Assembly (NCBI GenBank): GCA_022457155.1 | Contig: JAJGOT010000588.1 | Span: 317,501-381,500, forward strand | From: Cladopsammia gracilis | Taxonomy: Eukaryota; Cnidaria; Anthozoa; Scleractinia; Dendrophylliidae | Reading direction: 5' to 3' | Length of the DNA stretch: 64,000 nucleotides | In this document: one piece after another, positions 55,008 through 64,000 of the stretch | Layout: each line of letters starts with the position of its first letter | Position numbering within the stretch: the stretch's first letter is position 1 | The notes under the pieces: generated by a model | The model's input: only the letters and a program-made list of their open reading frames with translations | The model's database searches: none | Told to the model about the DNA's origin: nothing | Translations under genes and position numbers: made by a program

Positions 55008-55072
55008 CATTCTCGACCCCAGAGCTCTCGGTCTTTTTTTGTTTTGGGGCGCGCGACCGAAGAGCTCTGGGA
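55008..55072. repeat. Hairpin of the CATTCTCGWCCCCAGAGC family
   Basis: CCCCAGAGCTCTCGGTC pairs with GACCGAAGAGCTCTGGG around a T-rich loop. A sister hairpin lies at 61000-61049 in inverted arrangement (ending GGGGTCGAGAATG). Confidence 0.75.
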
Positions 55073-55919
55073 AACCCCGCGCACGCGTAGCCAAAATCTG
55101 GCTATATGGTCTACAGGGCGCATGCCCAGTAGTCGAAAAACAAAATGGCGGCGAGCCATGGAAAGCTAGAAAAGACTACGATTTTCTTTCAAAAAATGAA
55201 CAGAAAGGAATTATTGAAGCCCTGGTTTGTAAAAAAAGGATGTTTTAGGTGTTTTACCCACAGGATTTGGCAAGTCCTTAATCTTTTATCAGCTAGTGAT
55301 GTTTTCGACTTTGTTGATTCACTGAACACTGACTGAAACGGACCTCCTGTGTTACGAGTAAGCCAGACGTCGAAATGCGGTTAATTTATACAGGTGAAAG
55401 TCTCATCCTCTTCAATTCAGACCTTAATTCAGAACGGTGACCGACACAGACTTATGGTTTCGTTTCCACTTTTTAACGAGTGGTCAATATAATTTACTTC
55501 TAGTGACATATAAAAACAATGAAGCCATTCATTGCACTGTTTATGTTTCGTTTCTTCAATAATATGTTACCACTATTTTATCGACGTTAAATAAATTATT
55601 TTATCTTATCCTCAAACATACACAAACCCCAATGAAATACCAATTGTATTAAATACTCGGTAATATACAAGGCAATATAGAATGACATTCAAAATCTAAG
55701 ATTAAAATTCATATTCTCCTCAAAGAAATAATAACTGTACATTATATAATAAAATTAAAATAGACAAAACATCAATAAAAAATCATGATACAAAATCCCT
55801 ATGCAGTTTTAGATATATCTTTGATCGTGTAAAGTATCTGTTATGTAACTCTTGTAATAAGTATTGAAACAAGGCAAATAGGGACTGATTGATTGACTGA
55901 TTTATTACCTGCACATATA
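55073..55919. other. Non-coding, no gene seen
   Basis: AT-rich sequence. A 106-codon ORF starting at 54928 crosses the hairpin above and is not credible as a gene. Confidence 0.45.
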
Positions 55920-57510
55920 GTGTTATGTGCAAGATTTCAAGTGATTAATTGTTGAATTCCTAGTGTTTCAGGTCCAAAAAACTATGTTTATGCAAATTGG
56001 CCAAGAAGGAAGACATCAAAACGTCATTCTCGTTTAAGCCCTGAATTCCGAACAGACTTGCCCTTTCGATTCCATCATCTAGACATACTCAGAGTGTTCC
56101 ATGCAAGATGTCAAGTCCTTTGCTTTAGTTCCTGGCTTATGAGGTCCAAAAAGGTCTGTGTGTCAATCCCAACACGTATTAAAAGGTCTGACTAAAAATG
56201 TCAAATTTGTGTTTTCACATCTAAAGTCACAAAGGTGACACACACAAACTTCCCCTGTGGTTTCCTACATGTGCACATGCTTAGTCCACTTTCTGAAAAT
56301 TTTCCAGTTTTTTCCTTGAATTCGCACTGTTTCAGGTCCAAAAAGCTATGTTTATACAAAAGAGGTAAAAAGAAAATTAGTCAAAATGTCCTTCTCTTTT
56401 CAGACCAAAATTGCGAATAGCAACAGATACAGACATCCCCTTTCATTTCCATTAATTAGACATACTCAGAGTGTTCCATGCAAGATTTCAAGTTATTTGC
56501 TTTAATTCCTGGCTTATGAGGTCCAAAAAAGTCTATGTATTGATCCCAACCCGTATAAAGGTCTGACTAAAAATGTCATTGTGTTTTCACATCTTTAAGT
56601 CACAAAGGTGACACACACAAATGTCCCCTGTGGTTTCCTACATGTACACATGTTCATTCTGCTTTCTGGAAGTTTTCAAGTGATTTCCTTGAATTTACAC
56701 TGTTTCAGGTCCAAAAAGCTATGTTTATGCAAATGAGCTAACAAGCAATTGGTCAAATCGTCATTCTCTTCTCAGACCAAAATTGCGAATGGGAACAGAT
56801 ACAGATATCCCCTTTCATTCCCATTAACTAGACATACTCAGAGTGTTCCATGCAAGATTTCAAGTTATTTGCTTTAATTCCTGGCTTATGAGGTCCCAAA
56901 AGGTCTGTGTATTGATCCCAACCCGTATAAAGGTCTGACTAAAAATGTCATTGTGTTTTCACATCTTTAAGTCACAAAGGTGACACACACAAACTTCCCC
57001 TGTGGTTTCCTACATTTGCACATGCTCAGGCTACTGTCTTGAAGATTTTAAGTGATTTCCTTGAATTTACACTGTTTCAGGTCCAAAAAGCTGTGTTTAT
57101 ATGCAAATGAGCTAACAAGCAATAGGTCAAATTGTCATTCTCTTTTCAGCCCTGAATTGCGAACAGCAACAGATACAACCTCTTCTTTCATTTTCCCATA
57201 TCAAGACACACTCAGAATGTGCCATGCAAGATTTCAAGTCGTTTGTTTTAATTCCTGGCTAATGAGGTTTAAATATCTGTGTGTCCCAATCCGTATAAAG
57301 GTCTGACTATTAAATGTCATATTGTGTTTTCACATCTAAAGTCTCAAAGGGGATACACACAAACTTCCTCTGTGGTTTCCTGCATGTGCACATACTCAGC
57401 CTGCTTTCTGGAAGTTTTCAAGAGATTTCCTTGAATTCTCACTGTTTCAGATGCAAAAAGCTATGTTTATGCAAATGAGCTAATAGGCAACTAAATCGCA
57501 TTCTCTTTTT
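55920..57510 (+). repeat. ~370-bp tandem satellite, about four and a third copies
   Basis: The word TGTTTCAGGTCCAAAAAGCT (or close variants) starts at about 55964, 56329, 56702, 57074 and 57444, a period of 365-373 bp. Other phase-locked words include CATACTCAGAGTGTTCCATG, AAGGTCTGACTAAAAATGTC and GTGACACACACAAACTTCC. The units differ by scattered substitutions. No coding potential seen. Confidence 0.92.
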
Positions 57511-57944
57511 ATAGCAGGGGTGGGAGTCACAGGACAGTCGTCCTCTTCTTTCGTCTTCGTCATTTTGGGGCTGTTGCTATTGGTCTTTGGCGTCCTCCAG
57601 TAACCGTTAGCCAACTTCATTTGCAGTTTTCTTGATGACAAACGTTGACGATCTATTGACGACATACTCATGAGGCCCTGTTAGGGGGGATCTTAATAAT
57701 CCATAATCCTGGATAAATTTTGGAAATAATCCGTATCCCAATATTGTAAAAAAAAATCCCTAAAATAAAATTCTAAAACAATCAATTTATAGCAACCCCT
57801 GATTACCCTTTTGTGTCACGTGAATTGATTTACGTACTGTATATCAAGCATAAATGCGAAAAAGGCAAGTGACACACTCGAACACCAACCCTGCGGCCTG
57901 GCCAGTACCTTACCCATGCGCACAGCCATATCACACTGGCAGTT

Positions 57945-57995
57945 GCAGCCAAGGACAGCTGTTTCGTCCTAGTTAGGGCTCGTCAGCATGGCATA
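57945..57995 (-). ncRNA. Hammerhead ribozyme-like motif 3 (minus strand)
   Basis: Read on the - strand: CTGACGA (57986-57980), stem II GCCC-TAACTA-GGAC (57979-57966, one mismatch), GAAA (57965-57962), short stem III ACA-GC-UGU, and C at 57954 giving a GUC triplet. Stem I has CCATG against CTTGG (one mismatch), and further complementary words (CCTGCCTGGC against GCCAGGC) extend it outward. It belongs to the same family as the interrupted motif at 26.6-27.1 kb. Confidence 0.6.
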
Positions 57996-58030
57996 GCCAG
58001 GCAGGGTCTCACAAAAGATCCTCGACAGCT

Positions 58031-58060
58031 ATGCCATGTTGATGAGTCCTAATAAGGACT
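58031..58060 (+). ncRNA. Half hammerhead motif next to the Penelope-like element
   Basis: GCCATG-TTGATGA-GTCCTAATAAGGAC matches the first half of the family found on the - strand, but the core C is T and the GAAAC half is replaced by TAATG at the junction. Looks like a truncated, inactive copy. Confidence 0.45.
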
Positions 58061-58063
58061 AAT

Positions 58064-58157
58064 GTGTGAATTGAAGTGCAGGGTGAAAGTTGGAAACAAA
58101 ATCAAAATCAATACATTGATTTTGTTTCCAACTTTCACCCTGCATTTCAATTGACAC
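58064..58157. repeat. Inverted duplication at the element's 5' edge
   Basis: About 40 bp starting GTGTGAATTGAAGTGCAGGG is repeated as its inverse at 58118-58157, with a 13-bp loop. The right arm is the coding sequence for FVSNFHPAF, so the left arm is a backwards copy of RT coding DNA. Confidence 0.85.
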
Positions 58158-59119
58158 ATTCTATCTCTGAAACCAAACTGCCTTTCCTTAATATCAATTT
58201 ACGCATTTCTGGCAATCGAATCTCTACTTCCATCTACTACAAGCTCACAGATACCCACAGTTATCTCACCACCAGTCATTACATCCTCGATACTACAAAG
58301 AAAGCCTACCTCATAGTCAGCTCTTACGCTATCGACGCCTCTGCTCTGATGACGCCGACTTTCTAGCAAGAGCACACGAAATGGCCTCTTTCTTTGAAAG
58401 GCGTGGTTACAATGCAAACACTCTCCAACATGATCTTAAGGAAATCCGACATGTCACACAGACCGACGCCCTCAAACGGAACACCTTGACCGATGAAAAG
58501 GAGAGCAGAATCCCTTTGGTTCTTACTTACCATCCTCTGAACAACAGAATCAAACAGATTTTGCTCGACAACTTCAGCATCATATCGAACGACCCTGAAA
58601 CCAAGGAAACATTTCCTCAGCCACCAATGATCGCTTATCGCCGAGATCAAAACCTACGAAACGTCTTGGTCCACACGTCCGACACAAATCAAACTACTTC
58701 GCCCGCAGGTTCTGCTCCTTGTCGACACCCCCGCTGCCGTACCTGTGACCACATCTCAAATGACACTACTCTACTGGCTCCAAAAGGCTCCTTCACCATC
58801 AGACAGTCCTTTACCTGTCTGTCATCTGGCCTTATATACTGCATCTCCTGCCGTCGCTGCCCTGCCATTTACATCGGCGAAACTGGGCGCACTCTTAGGG
58901 AAAGGTTTGGCGAACATCTCAGGAGTATCACCAAGAGTGCACCCGGTTTTCCAGTCGCAGAGCACTTCAGTTCCAATGGACACTGTGGATGACGTGCAGA
59001 TTTGCGGCGTCAAGCTCTGCAGCGGAAACAAGCAAAGGAAACGGCAGGAGATGCGCCTTATTTTCCAACTTGGTACCTGTCAACCGCGCGGCCTAAATTC
59101 TGACTTTCGTTTCTTCTGA
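58064..59119 (+). pseudogene. Penelope-like element fragment with GIY-YIG endonuclease
   Basis: Penelope-like retroelements encode a reverse transcriptase fused to a GIY-YIG nuclease. Here the frame starts inside the RT (DFVSNFHPAFQLTHSISETK, LPFLNINLRISG), shifts frame near 58.32 kb into RRLCSDDADFLARAHEMASF, and continues through PCRHPRCRTCDHI and the nuclease core LIYCISCRRCPAIYIGETGR with TLRERFGEHL. It shifts again near 58.98 kb into a C-terminal piece ending 59119. The front of the RT is missing and at least two frameshifts are present, so it is dead. Confidence 0.85.
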
Positions 59120-61192
59120 AGGTCACGCGCGCGCATGCAAGAGACAATCATTTTAAACTTTAGATGTCGTGGCGTATTTCTCAACGAACATAATTCCACT
59201 GAAGAAGGGCAAAGCCCGAAACCTTGGAACTTATTAAAAAACTTTGGCACTATAAAATAACATTTAAAAAAGTTTATTCTATATTTAGCTGTTTGTTAAG
59301 GAGGGTTTTAGTGTAGACTGAGTGTTAAAACCTTTCAAAAGCCGCGTGCATGCAACGGATTAGAGGTCAAGTCTGTCGGTTGTGGTTCCCGTGATTTTGA
59401 AGCTTTTTGACCTCATTTTAGCATCCTTTTTTTGCCTGGCGGTTGGTGTGTTGTTTTTGCCATTAATATTGGCATGTAGATTTTTATGTAGGAAAGGTTT
59501 GAATTTCTCTAACTGACTGATTCTCTCTGACATGACAGGATCTGAAATGATCTGTTGACCGTGAATGTCTTTCCTGCTATTAATGTCACGCTGGGCCCAG
59601 TTATTTTAGTTTTGTCTTTGCAGGATTTTAATTTTCAGGATCCAAGCTTTATTGCAGAGAGAGTGGTAGCTTAATAAGCTATTCAACTTGTAGAGAGTTA
59701 AAGTTTGTCTAAGTCAAGGCTGTAATCTTAGCTTCTATTTGCTACGCTTTATAGCTGCGTGGAGCTGGCTGTTTATACTAAAACCTCCGTTGGCAATTTT
59801 AACAGTCTAGTGACTGCTTCGTTTATGCCACTATTTCATTCAGGCAACACCATGGTTTCGTTTCTCCTCTCGAACCTCATCAGTTGCCGGGTTGTTGTAT
59901 TTGCTAGTTGCTACCTTTCAGTAGCAACACATATTTTTGTTGAGAACGGTTAAACCATTCTGCTCGGCATAATTTTCAAGCTTATAAATTGCCCCAGTAA
60001 CTTCAAGGAGTGGCTCATTTAGCGGGTGCAACAGCGATGTGAGAGATGCCATTTTTTTAAGCGAGTCTTTTGTTGACCTTTGATCACCTACAGTGAGTTC
60101 TCAACTACCCGCCATCTTGAGTATATTGCCCAGAAGACTGAGCGACTGGCGACTACTACCGCGACTAGGAGCACCGGAGGGGCCATTGGAGATAAATATT
60201 TGAAGCCCTGATATTTGTCATTCTCTGTATGACTTTTACCTCTCTTTATGACCTTTTATCCTTTTTTATGAAAAAAGCAATCTATGTGATAATGATCGAT
60301 AATAATCCGTAATTTTAAAATGAGGACGCAAATAATCCGTAATCCTTAAATTTAGTGGCCAATAATCCGTATCCCTTCTCTAAAAACCCCTAATAATCCA
60401 TAATCCTAAAACCCTAACAGGGCCTCACTCATGATAAATAGTCATAGAACACTTTAGCAAAAATTATCAACGCAGTTAACATTGGCTAGGGGACTGATTA
60501 ACACCGATACAACAGTGCGACGTCACGATTTTCCCTTGATTTTGAACAAAGGTTTCTGAAATAACATATGCCCTTTGCCAGTCCAGTTATTTTTCTGAAG
60601 TATTTCCTTCGTATCTTGGTCGCGGTCGGAAGGACGTCTTCCGTCTTGATACTTCGATCTTGATCTTCCCGATTTCGTTTAGCGCTTGCAGAAGATTTTC
60701 TCTTTCTGATGTCTTCCCGAAAAGATCGCTTCGATCATAATAGTTTAGAAGACGTGAATTACAGCGACAGATTTTAAAATTTGCAACTTGCACGGTTTTT
60801 TCGAGGTTTCGCTCGATTCGTTCATGTTTGTTTTGCTAACTTTTTGCTCCTAGCCAGAACTTGCCCGTCAGGTCCCGTGTGCCCAGGAAAAATTGCGCCG
60901 TTTGTTTCAGTTTTGGCGCGTACAAAAATAAACCAATCGGATGCATTTGCATTGTTTCACCCGAAAACCAATCGCAGCTAACTCTGACACAGGCTTCCCC
61001 AGAGCTCTTCTCTCCCTCGGTCATGCGCAAAAGAGAAGAGCTCTGGGGTCGAGAATGAGATCCGGGATGTTGTTTGGCGTCATACGCGCATGTTTTGCGA
61101 CGGTCTACGCGCCCGCGAGTTAGCCCTAAGCGGCAGCGGCCGCGGCGCCGGCGGCGGCCTAGGTACTTGGTGTATTCCTGATCATAATGTAT
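59120..61192. other. Non-coding; Penelope-like tail and old repeats
   Basis: At 59199-59228 CTGAAGA-AGGGC-AAA-GCCC-GAAAC resembles a hammerhead half but lacks a proper stem III and cleavage triplet. AATAATCCGTA words recur near 57.73 and 60.30-60.37 kb, suggesting one interrupted repeat around the Penelope-like insertion. A hairpin of the CCCCAGAGCTC family lies at 61000-61049, and a GC-rich GGCGGC run is at 61140-61160. Confidence 0.45.
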
Positions 61193-61560
61193 GGTACTTC
61201 ATGTATCCCTTATTGTAATGTATTTAGATATATTGCATGCAGTGTAATTTAGGGTCGGATTACAGTATCTAGGGTTGAAGCACTGATTTTAGTATTTAGG
61301 GTTAAGCACTGATTCCAGTATTTCCAGCGTATCGAAAGGGTTAGTTCTTATATATGGTCTGGGCTGGCAGCATATTATCTTATATCCCTTATAAATTGCA
61401 ATTTCCGGCAGCTTGTCCTCGGTGGTACAGTGGATAGTGTGCATGGAGTAGATCATACGGCCCGGGTTCGATTCCGCATTCTGCTGTTTTTATCTTCTTT
61501 TTCTACTGAAATAAAAACTAAGTGTTTAAATACAAAATAATAAGGGATACCGTACATACC
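61193..61560 (+). mobile_element. Inverted-end element with internal tRNA-like segment (D)
   Basis: GGTACTTCATGTATCCCTTA at 61193 is matched in inverted form by TAAGGGATACCGTACATACC at 61541-61560 with several mismatches. Inside are two TAGGGTT words and a tRNA-like segment. Same layout as elements A-C, but the sequence is different. Confidence 0.55.
61416..61484 (+). other. tRNA-like segment resembling tRNA-Asp
   Basis: TCCTCGGTGGTACAGTGGAT (A-box region) and GGGTTCGATTCC (B box) are spaced as in a tRNA. The 5' part looks like animal tRNA-Asp (TCCTCGTTAGTATAGTGG from general knowledge). The acceptor ends do not pair, so it is a tRNA-derived repeat, not a working tRNA gene. Confidence 0.65.
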
Positions 61561-62343
61561 GGCGGCGGGCACACAACGCGCCCGCGAAACATTCCGCTAG
61601 CCATGACCATGAAAAATGACGGCCATGGGTTCTATGGTTCTCTGGTTCTATGAGTATGGTGCTGCGCAGCCGGGCCTTCGGCCCGGCAAGAGCTCCGCTA
61701 TTATGCGCAATGACGTCATCAGTAGTAACTGGCATTTTAGGGATACAAACCACACAGTAATTAACGGGATACGGGATATTTAGGCCAAAATTAATGGCAT
61801 ACGAGATACTCAGACCCCCCCCCCCCCCCCAAATGGGGCCTCCTAATTTAATTCATAATCAAAGTTAACTTGTTCCTTGCTACTTTATGTACATGCGTTC
61901 AGCTCATATAAAGGATGAAATGTGGAGGGAATGGCACATATATTTTTTTTTATTGCATTACAAAAATAAGTACAAACAACAATTAACCTCTGGTTTTCCG
62001 TTGATGATGAAACTGATGAATTTTGCGTCGTGTTTTCTTTATCGTTTTCTAAATGGCTTTGATGTTTCGGTTTTGTGTAGCTCTGTTCCGGGTTTGGGTG
62101 GTAAATAATATTACGGTATTTCGGTATTGCGTTAAATGACAAAGCTCTGTAATAAAAATAAGGATGAATACTGTATGTTAGTTCAAAAGTAAGTATGTCA
62201 AATAACAACAACAATAAAATGTAAACATACACAGCTGTTCATCTCGCTGAGCACTTACTTTGCTAAAAGTTGTTTTTTTATTTCCTTGTTGGTTGAGTCG
62301 TCTACATTTCAACCAAAACTTTAGTTTCTCCAGGGAGTAGCTA
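61561..62343. other. Non-coding, no gene seen
   Basis: Contains a GGCCGAAGGCCC-like GC word near 61672, a poly-C run (61817-61830) and GGGATACGGGATA words echoing the ends of element D. No exon recognised. Confidence 0.4.
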
Positions 62344-62541
62344 ATGGTCGTCAGTCGTGGGTCGTGGGTAAAAGGTCGTGGGTCGTGGGTAAAATGTCGT
62401 AGGTCGTGGATAAAATGTCGTGGGTCGTGGGTAAAATGTCGTTGGTCGTGGATGAAATGTCGTGGGTCGTGGGTAAAATGTCGTGGGTCGTGGGTAAAAT
62501 GTCGTGGGTCGTGGGTAAAAAGTCGTGGGTCGTGGGTGTAA
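62344..62541 (+). repeat. Minisatellite of GGGTCGTGGGTAAAATGTCGT
   Basis: About nine units of a ~21-bp repeat built from GTCGTGGGT and AAAATGTC words. It produces repetitive ORFs on both strands that should not be taken as genes. Confidence 0.93.
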
Positions 62542-62698
62542 GAAAGAAAAAATATAAGAAAATTAAATGAAGGAATTAATAAAAGCAATTTTAAACATTA
62601 AAGCATCAGTTTCGTCTTGTTCCTGAAACCTCTGCAGCCAGTCAGGGGAGATGCTTGACTCATCTACGACGTTTGCGTATGTTCGCTTGGACATTACT

Positions 62699-62882
62699 CA
62701 ATAGGCCATTGACGTCATTTGACTACTACTACCAGAATCCTTCAGTTTTTTGTTTTGTAGTGCAAATTAGGGCTATTGTTATTTAAACCGCACTGGGATT
62801 ACAAAATTTAAATAAGAAAGGAAAAACAAAATGAATTCTGGTAGTAGTAGTCAAATGACGTCATCGTGCAAATGGCCTATTT
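62699..62882. mobile_element. MITE-like element with ~45-bp inverted arms
   Basis: AATAGGCCATTGACGTCATT at 62699 and its inverse ending 62882 enclose further pairing through GACTACTACTACCAGAAT. About 184 bp. Confidence 0.75.
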
Positions 62883-63384
62883 ACTAATTAAGTAATGATC
62901 CGCATAAGAAGGATAGTGCTCAACGGCAGTGCACGATGGATAAAAACTTTTTTCATTGTTTCAACTAGTGTTCTCATTGGCCTAGACTCGAAAACCGCTA
63001 AAAAGTCAAGGTTCAAGGTGCATTAAGTCTAATTTGTTTAAGGTTTCGAGTAATTTGAGACCCAATCGCACAACATGCAAGTTTAAAAGATAAAGCGTTC
63101 TTAACCTTCCACAGCTAGCTGGGATTTTTCAAAAAATCATTTTATATTCAGTTTGTAATGTTACTTTCTTTTACTTACAGTGTCCCCAATATAATTAGCA
63201 CTTTATGGCCAGTATTTTTTTAAATACAAATATCAAACCTTATCTAAATAATGAAAACATAAAAAGCTAATAATTATCATGTACAATGATAAGAGAGTTA
63301 GACAATAACTGACTTTCAAGCCAACGCTAAAAAGGCTTCAGGTGGCATAAATGATGTAATGTCAAAGATGATTAGTAATATATA

Positions 63385-63700
63385 TAGATAGGCTTAGCCT
63401 AACAGCGGAGCTCTCTGAACAGAAACGATGATGATAAGCTTAACTAGGTGAAAGGTCGGAAGCACAAGAATAATTAGAATTAAGATTGACGACCAGGCTA
63501 TTTTTCAATTTTAGCAATTCTCAAAAACAGTAAGCTTATTACGCTACCGTCTGCACAGTGCATTTAGACTGAACAAATTCCACAAAAGCTCACTGTTTCT
63601 GAAATGTGAAACCTCTCTTGAGTAGCAAACCACGAAAAAAAGCAGGGGAAAACGATTTTGCAAACCGTTTTCTCCGCTAAACACAACAAAAGTGTTTTTT
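63385..63700. repeat. Second copy of the 54.06-kb repeat
   Basis: Starts after a short TA tract with TAGGCTTAGCCTAACAGCGG. Shares GGTCGGAAGCACAAGAATAA, GATTGACGACC and the GAGTAGCAAACCACGAAAA block with 54061-54960. It lacks the internal part carrying the MYB/SANT-like exon. Confidence 0.75.
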
Positions 63701-63749
63701 CCTTTTAAAATGTTTTATTCATCAATAACAAATCCCTAAAGTTTAGAAT

Positions 63750-63990
63750 ATTATCCTGAGAGGCTAGTCATTTCCGGTTACAAGGCATCCTGCGTTATAA
63801 AGCTAGTCATTTCCGGTTACAATAATACAAGGTCAGTTCCGGTTTACATGAGTCACTTGAAAGTCTATAGTCCATAAGGGATTATTTATAAAGTTCATTT
63901 CCGGTCGTTTGGTCCACTTGAAAGTCCTTTCTGGTTTGCACATGATTACTTTAGTCATTTCTGGTATTGAATGATGAGTTGCCAGTAGCT
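63750..63990 (+). repeat. Degenerate AGTCATTTCCGGTTAC repeats at right edge
   Basis: AGTCATTTCCGGTTAC occurs at 63765 and 63806, with decayed forms (GGTCAGTTCCGGTTTAC, GTTCATTTCCGGTC, AGTCATTTCTGGT) up to ~63965. The array probably continues beyond the window. Confidence 0.7.
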
Positions 63991-64000
63991 AAATTATTTA

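Larger units (their letters stand above)
54061..55072. repeat. Dispersed repeat, partly shared with 63.39-63.70 kb
   Basis: Begins after a TA tract with TAGATCGCCTGAGCCTAACA. It shares GGTCGGAAGCACAAGAATAA, the TTTTAGCAA region and a GAGTAGCAAACC word with the right-edge copy. It contains a MYB/SANT-like exon fragment on the - strand and ends in the CATTCTCGACCCCAGAGC palindrome at 55008-55072. Confidence 0.6.

Noticed and set aside
54928..55248. 106-codon plus-strand ORF
   Set aside because: It crosses a GC-rich hairpin repeat and shows no domain.
59199..59228. Hammerhead-like CTGAAGA...GGGC-AAA-GCCC-GAAAC after the Penelope-like element
   Set aside because: Stem II and the two core halves are present, but there is no stem III ending in a GUH-type cleavage triplet. 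Reported only as a resemblance.
62178..62588. Repetitive ORFs through the 62.34-62.54 kb minisatellite
   Set aside because: Open in several frames only because the repeat unit length is a multiple of three; no independent coding signs.

Overview
This looks like nuclear DNA from an intron-rich, AT-rich invertebrate animal, most likely an anthozoan cnidarian (coral or sea anemone). That identification is an inference from the gene families and the very dense hairpin-type repeats, not from a marker gene. There is no sign of bacterial operons, rRNA genes or CRISPR.

Three protein-coding genes are well supported. (1) A single-exon class A (rhodopsin-like) GPCR lies on the + strand at 14780-15874. 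(2) A complete wolframin (WFS1) gene lies on the - strand, with eight coding exons between 33355 and 21108. Their splice phases join into one 777-residue frame. (3) A Mab-21/cGAS-like nucleotidyltransferase (cGLR type) lies on the + strand, with three coding exons between 42345 and 52337. They join into a 610-residue protein that keeps the G-S motif and all three metal-binding acids, and carries a long Asp-Gly tract encoded by an in-frame microsatellite. Weaker candidates are a two-exon small gene at the left edge (725-91, -), a possible terminal exon at 800-1045 and a 61-residue secreted-peptide ORF at 14042-13857 (-).

Layout: 0-14 kb holds edge exons, small inverted-repeat elements and a displaced ~1.2 kb copy of part of the wolframin gene that includes one complete exon. 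14-16 kb holds the GPCR. 16-21 kb is repeat-rich, with LINE ORF1 debris and two opposed arrays of a 12-bp repeat. 21-33.4 kb is wolframin, with transposons in most introns. 33-42.3 kb holds a 2-kb foldback element and a 5'-truncated L1/Tx1-like LINE that ends just upstream of the cGAS-like gene. 42.3-52.3 kb is the cGAS-like gene. 53-64 kb is almost entirely repeats: hammerhead-ribozyme-like motifs with TA microsatellites, a ~370-bp tandem satellite, a broken Penelope-like element with a GIY-YIG endonuclease, and several hairpin elements.

The most unusual non-coding signals are: (a) two direct hammerhead-ribozyme folds 476 bp apart at 53.35 and 53.83 kb; (b) a third hammerhead on the - strand beside the Penelope-like element; (c) a fourth, split by a 290-bp tRNA-promoter element with a 13-bp target duplication inside a wolframin intron; and (d) at least four elements that combine inverted ends with an internal tRNA-like (A-box/B-box) segment. 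All were found by eye; no alignment, folding or database search was run.
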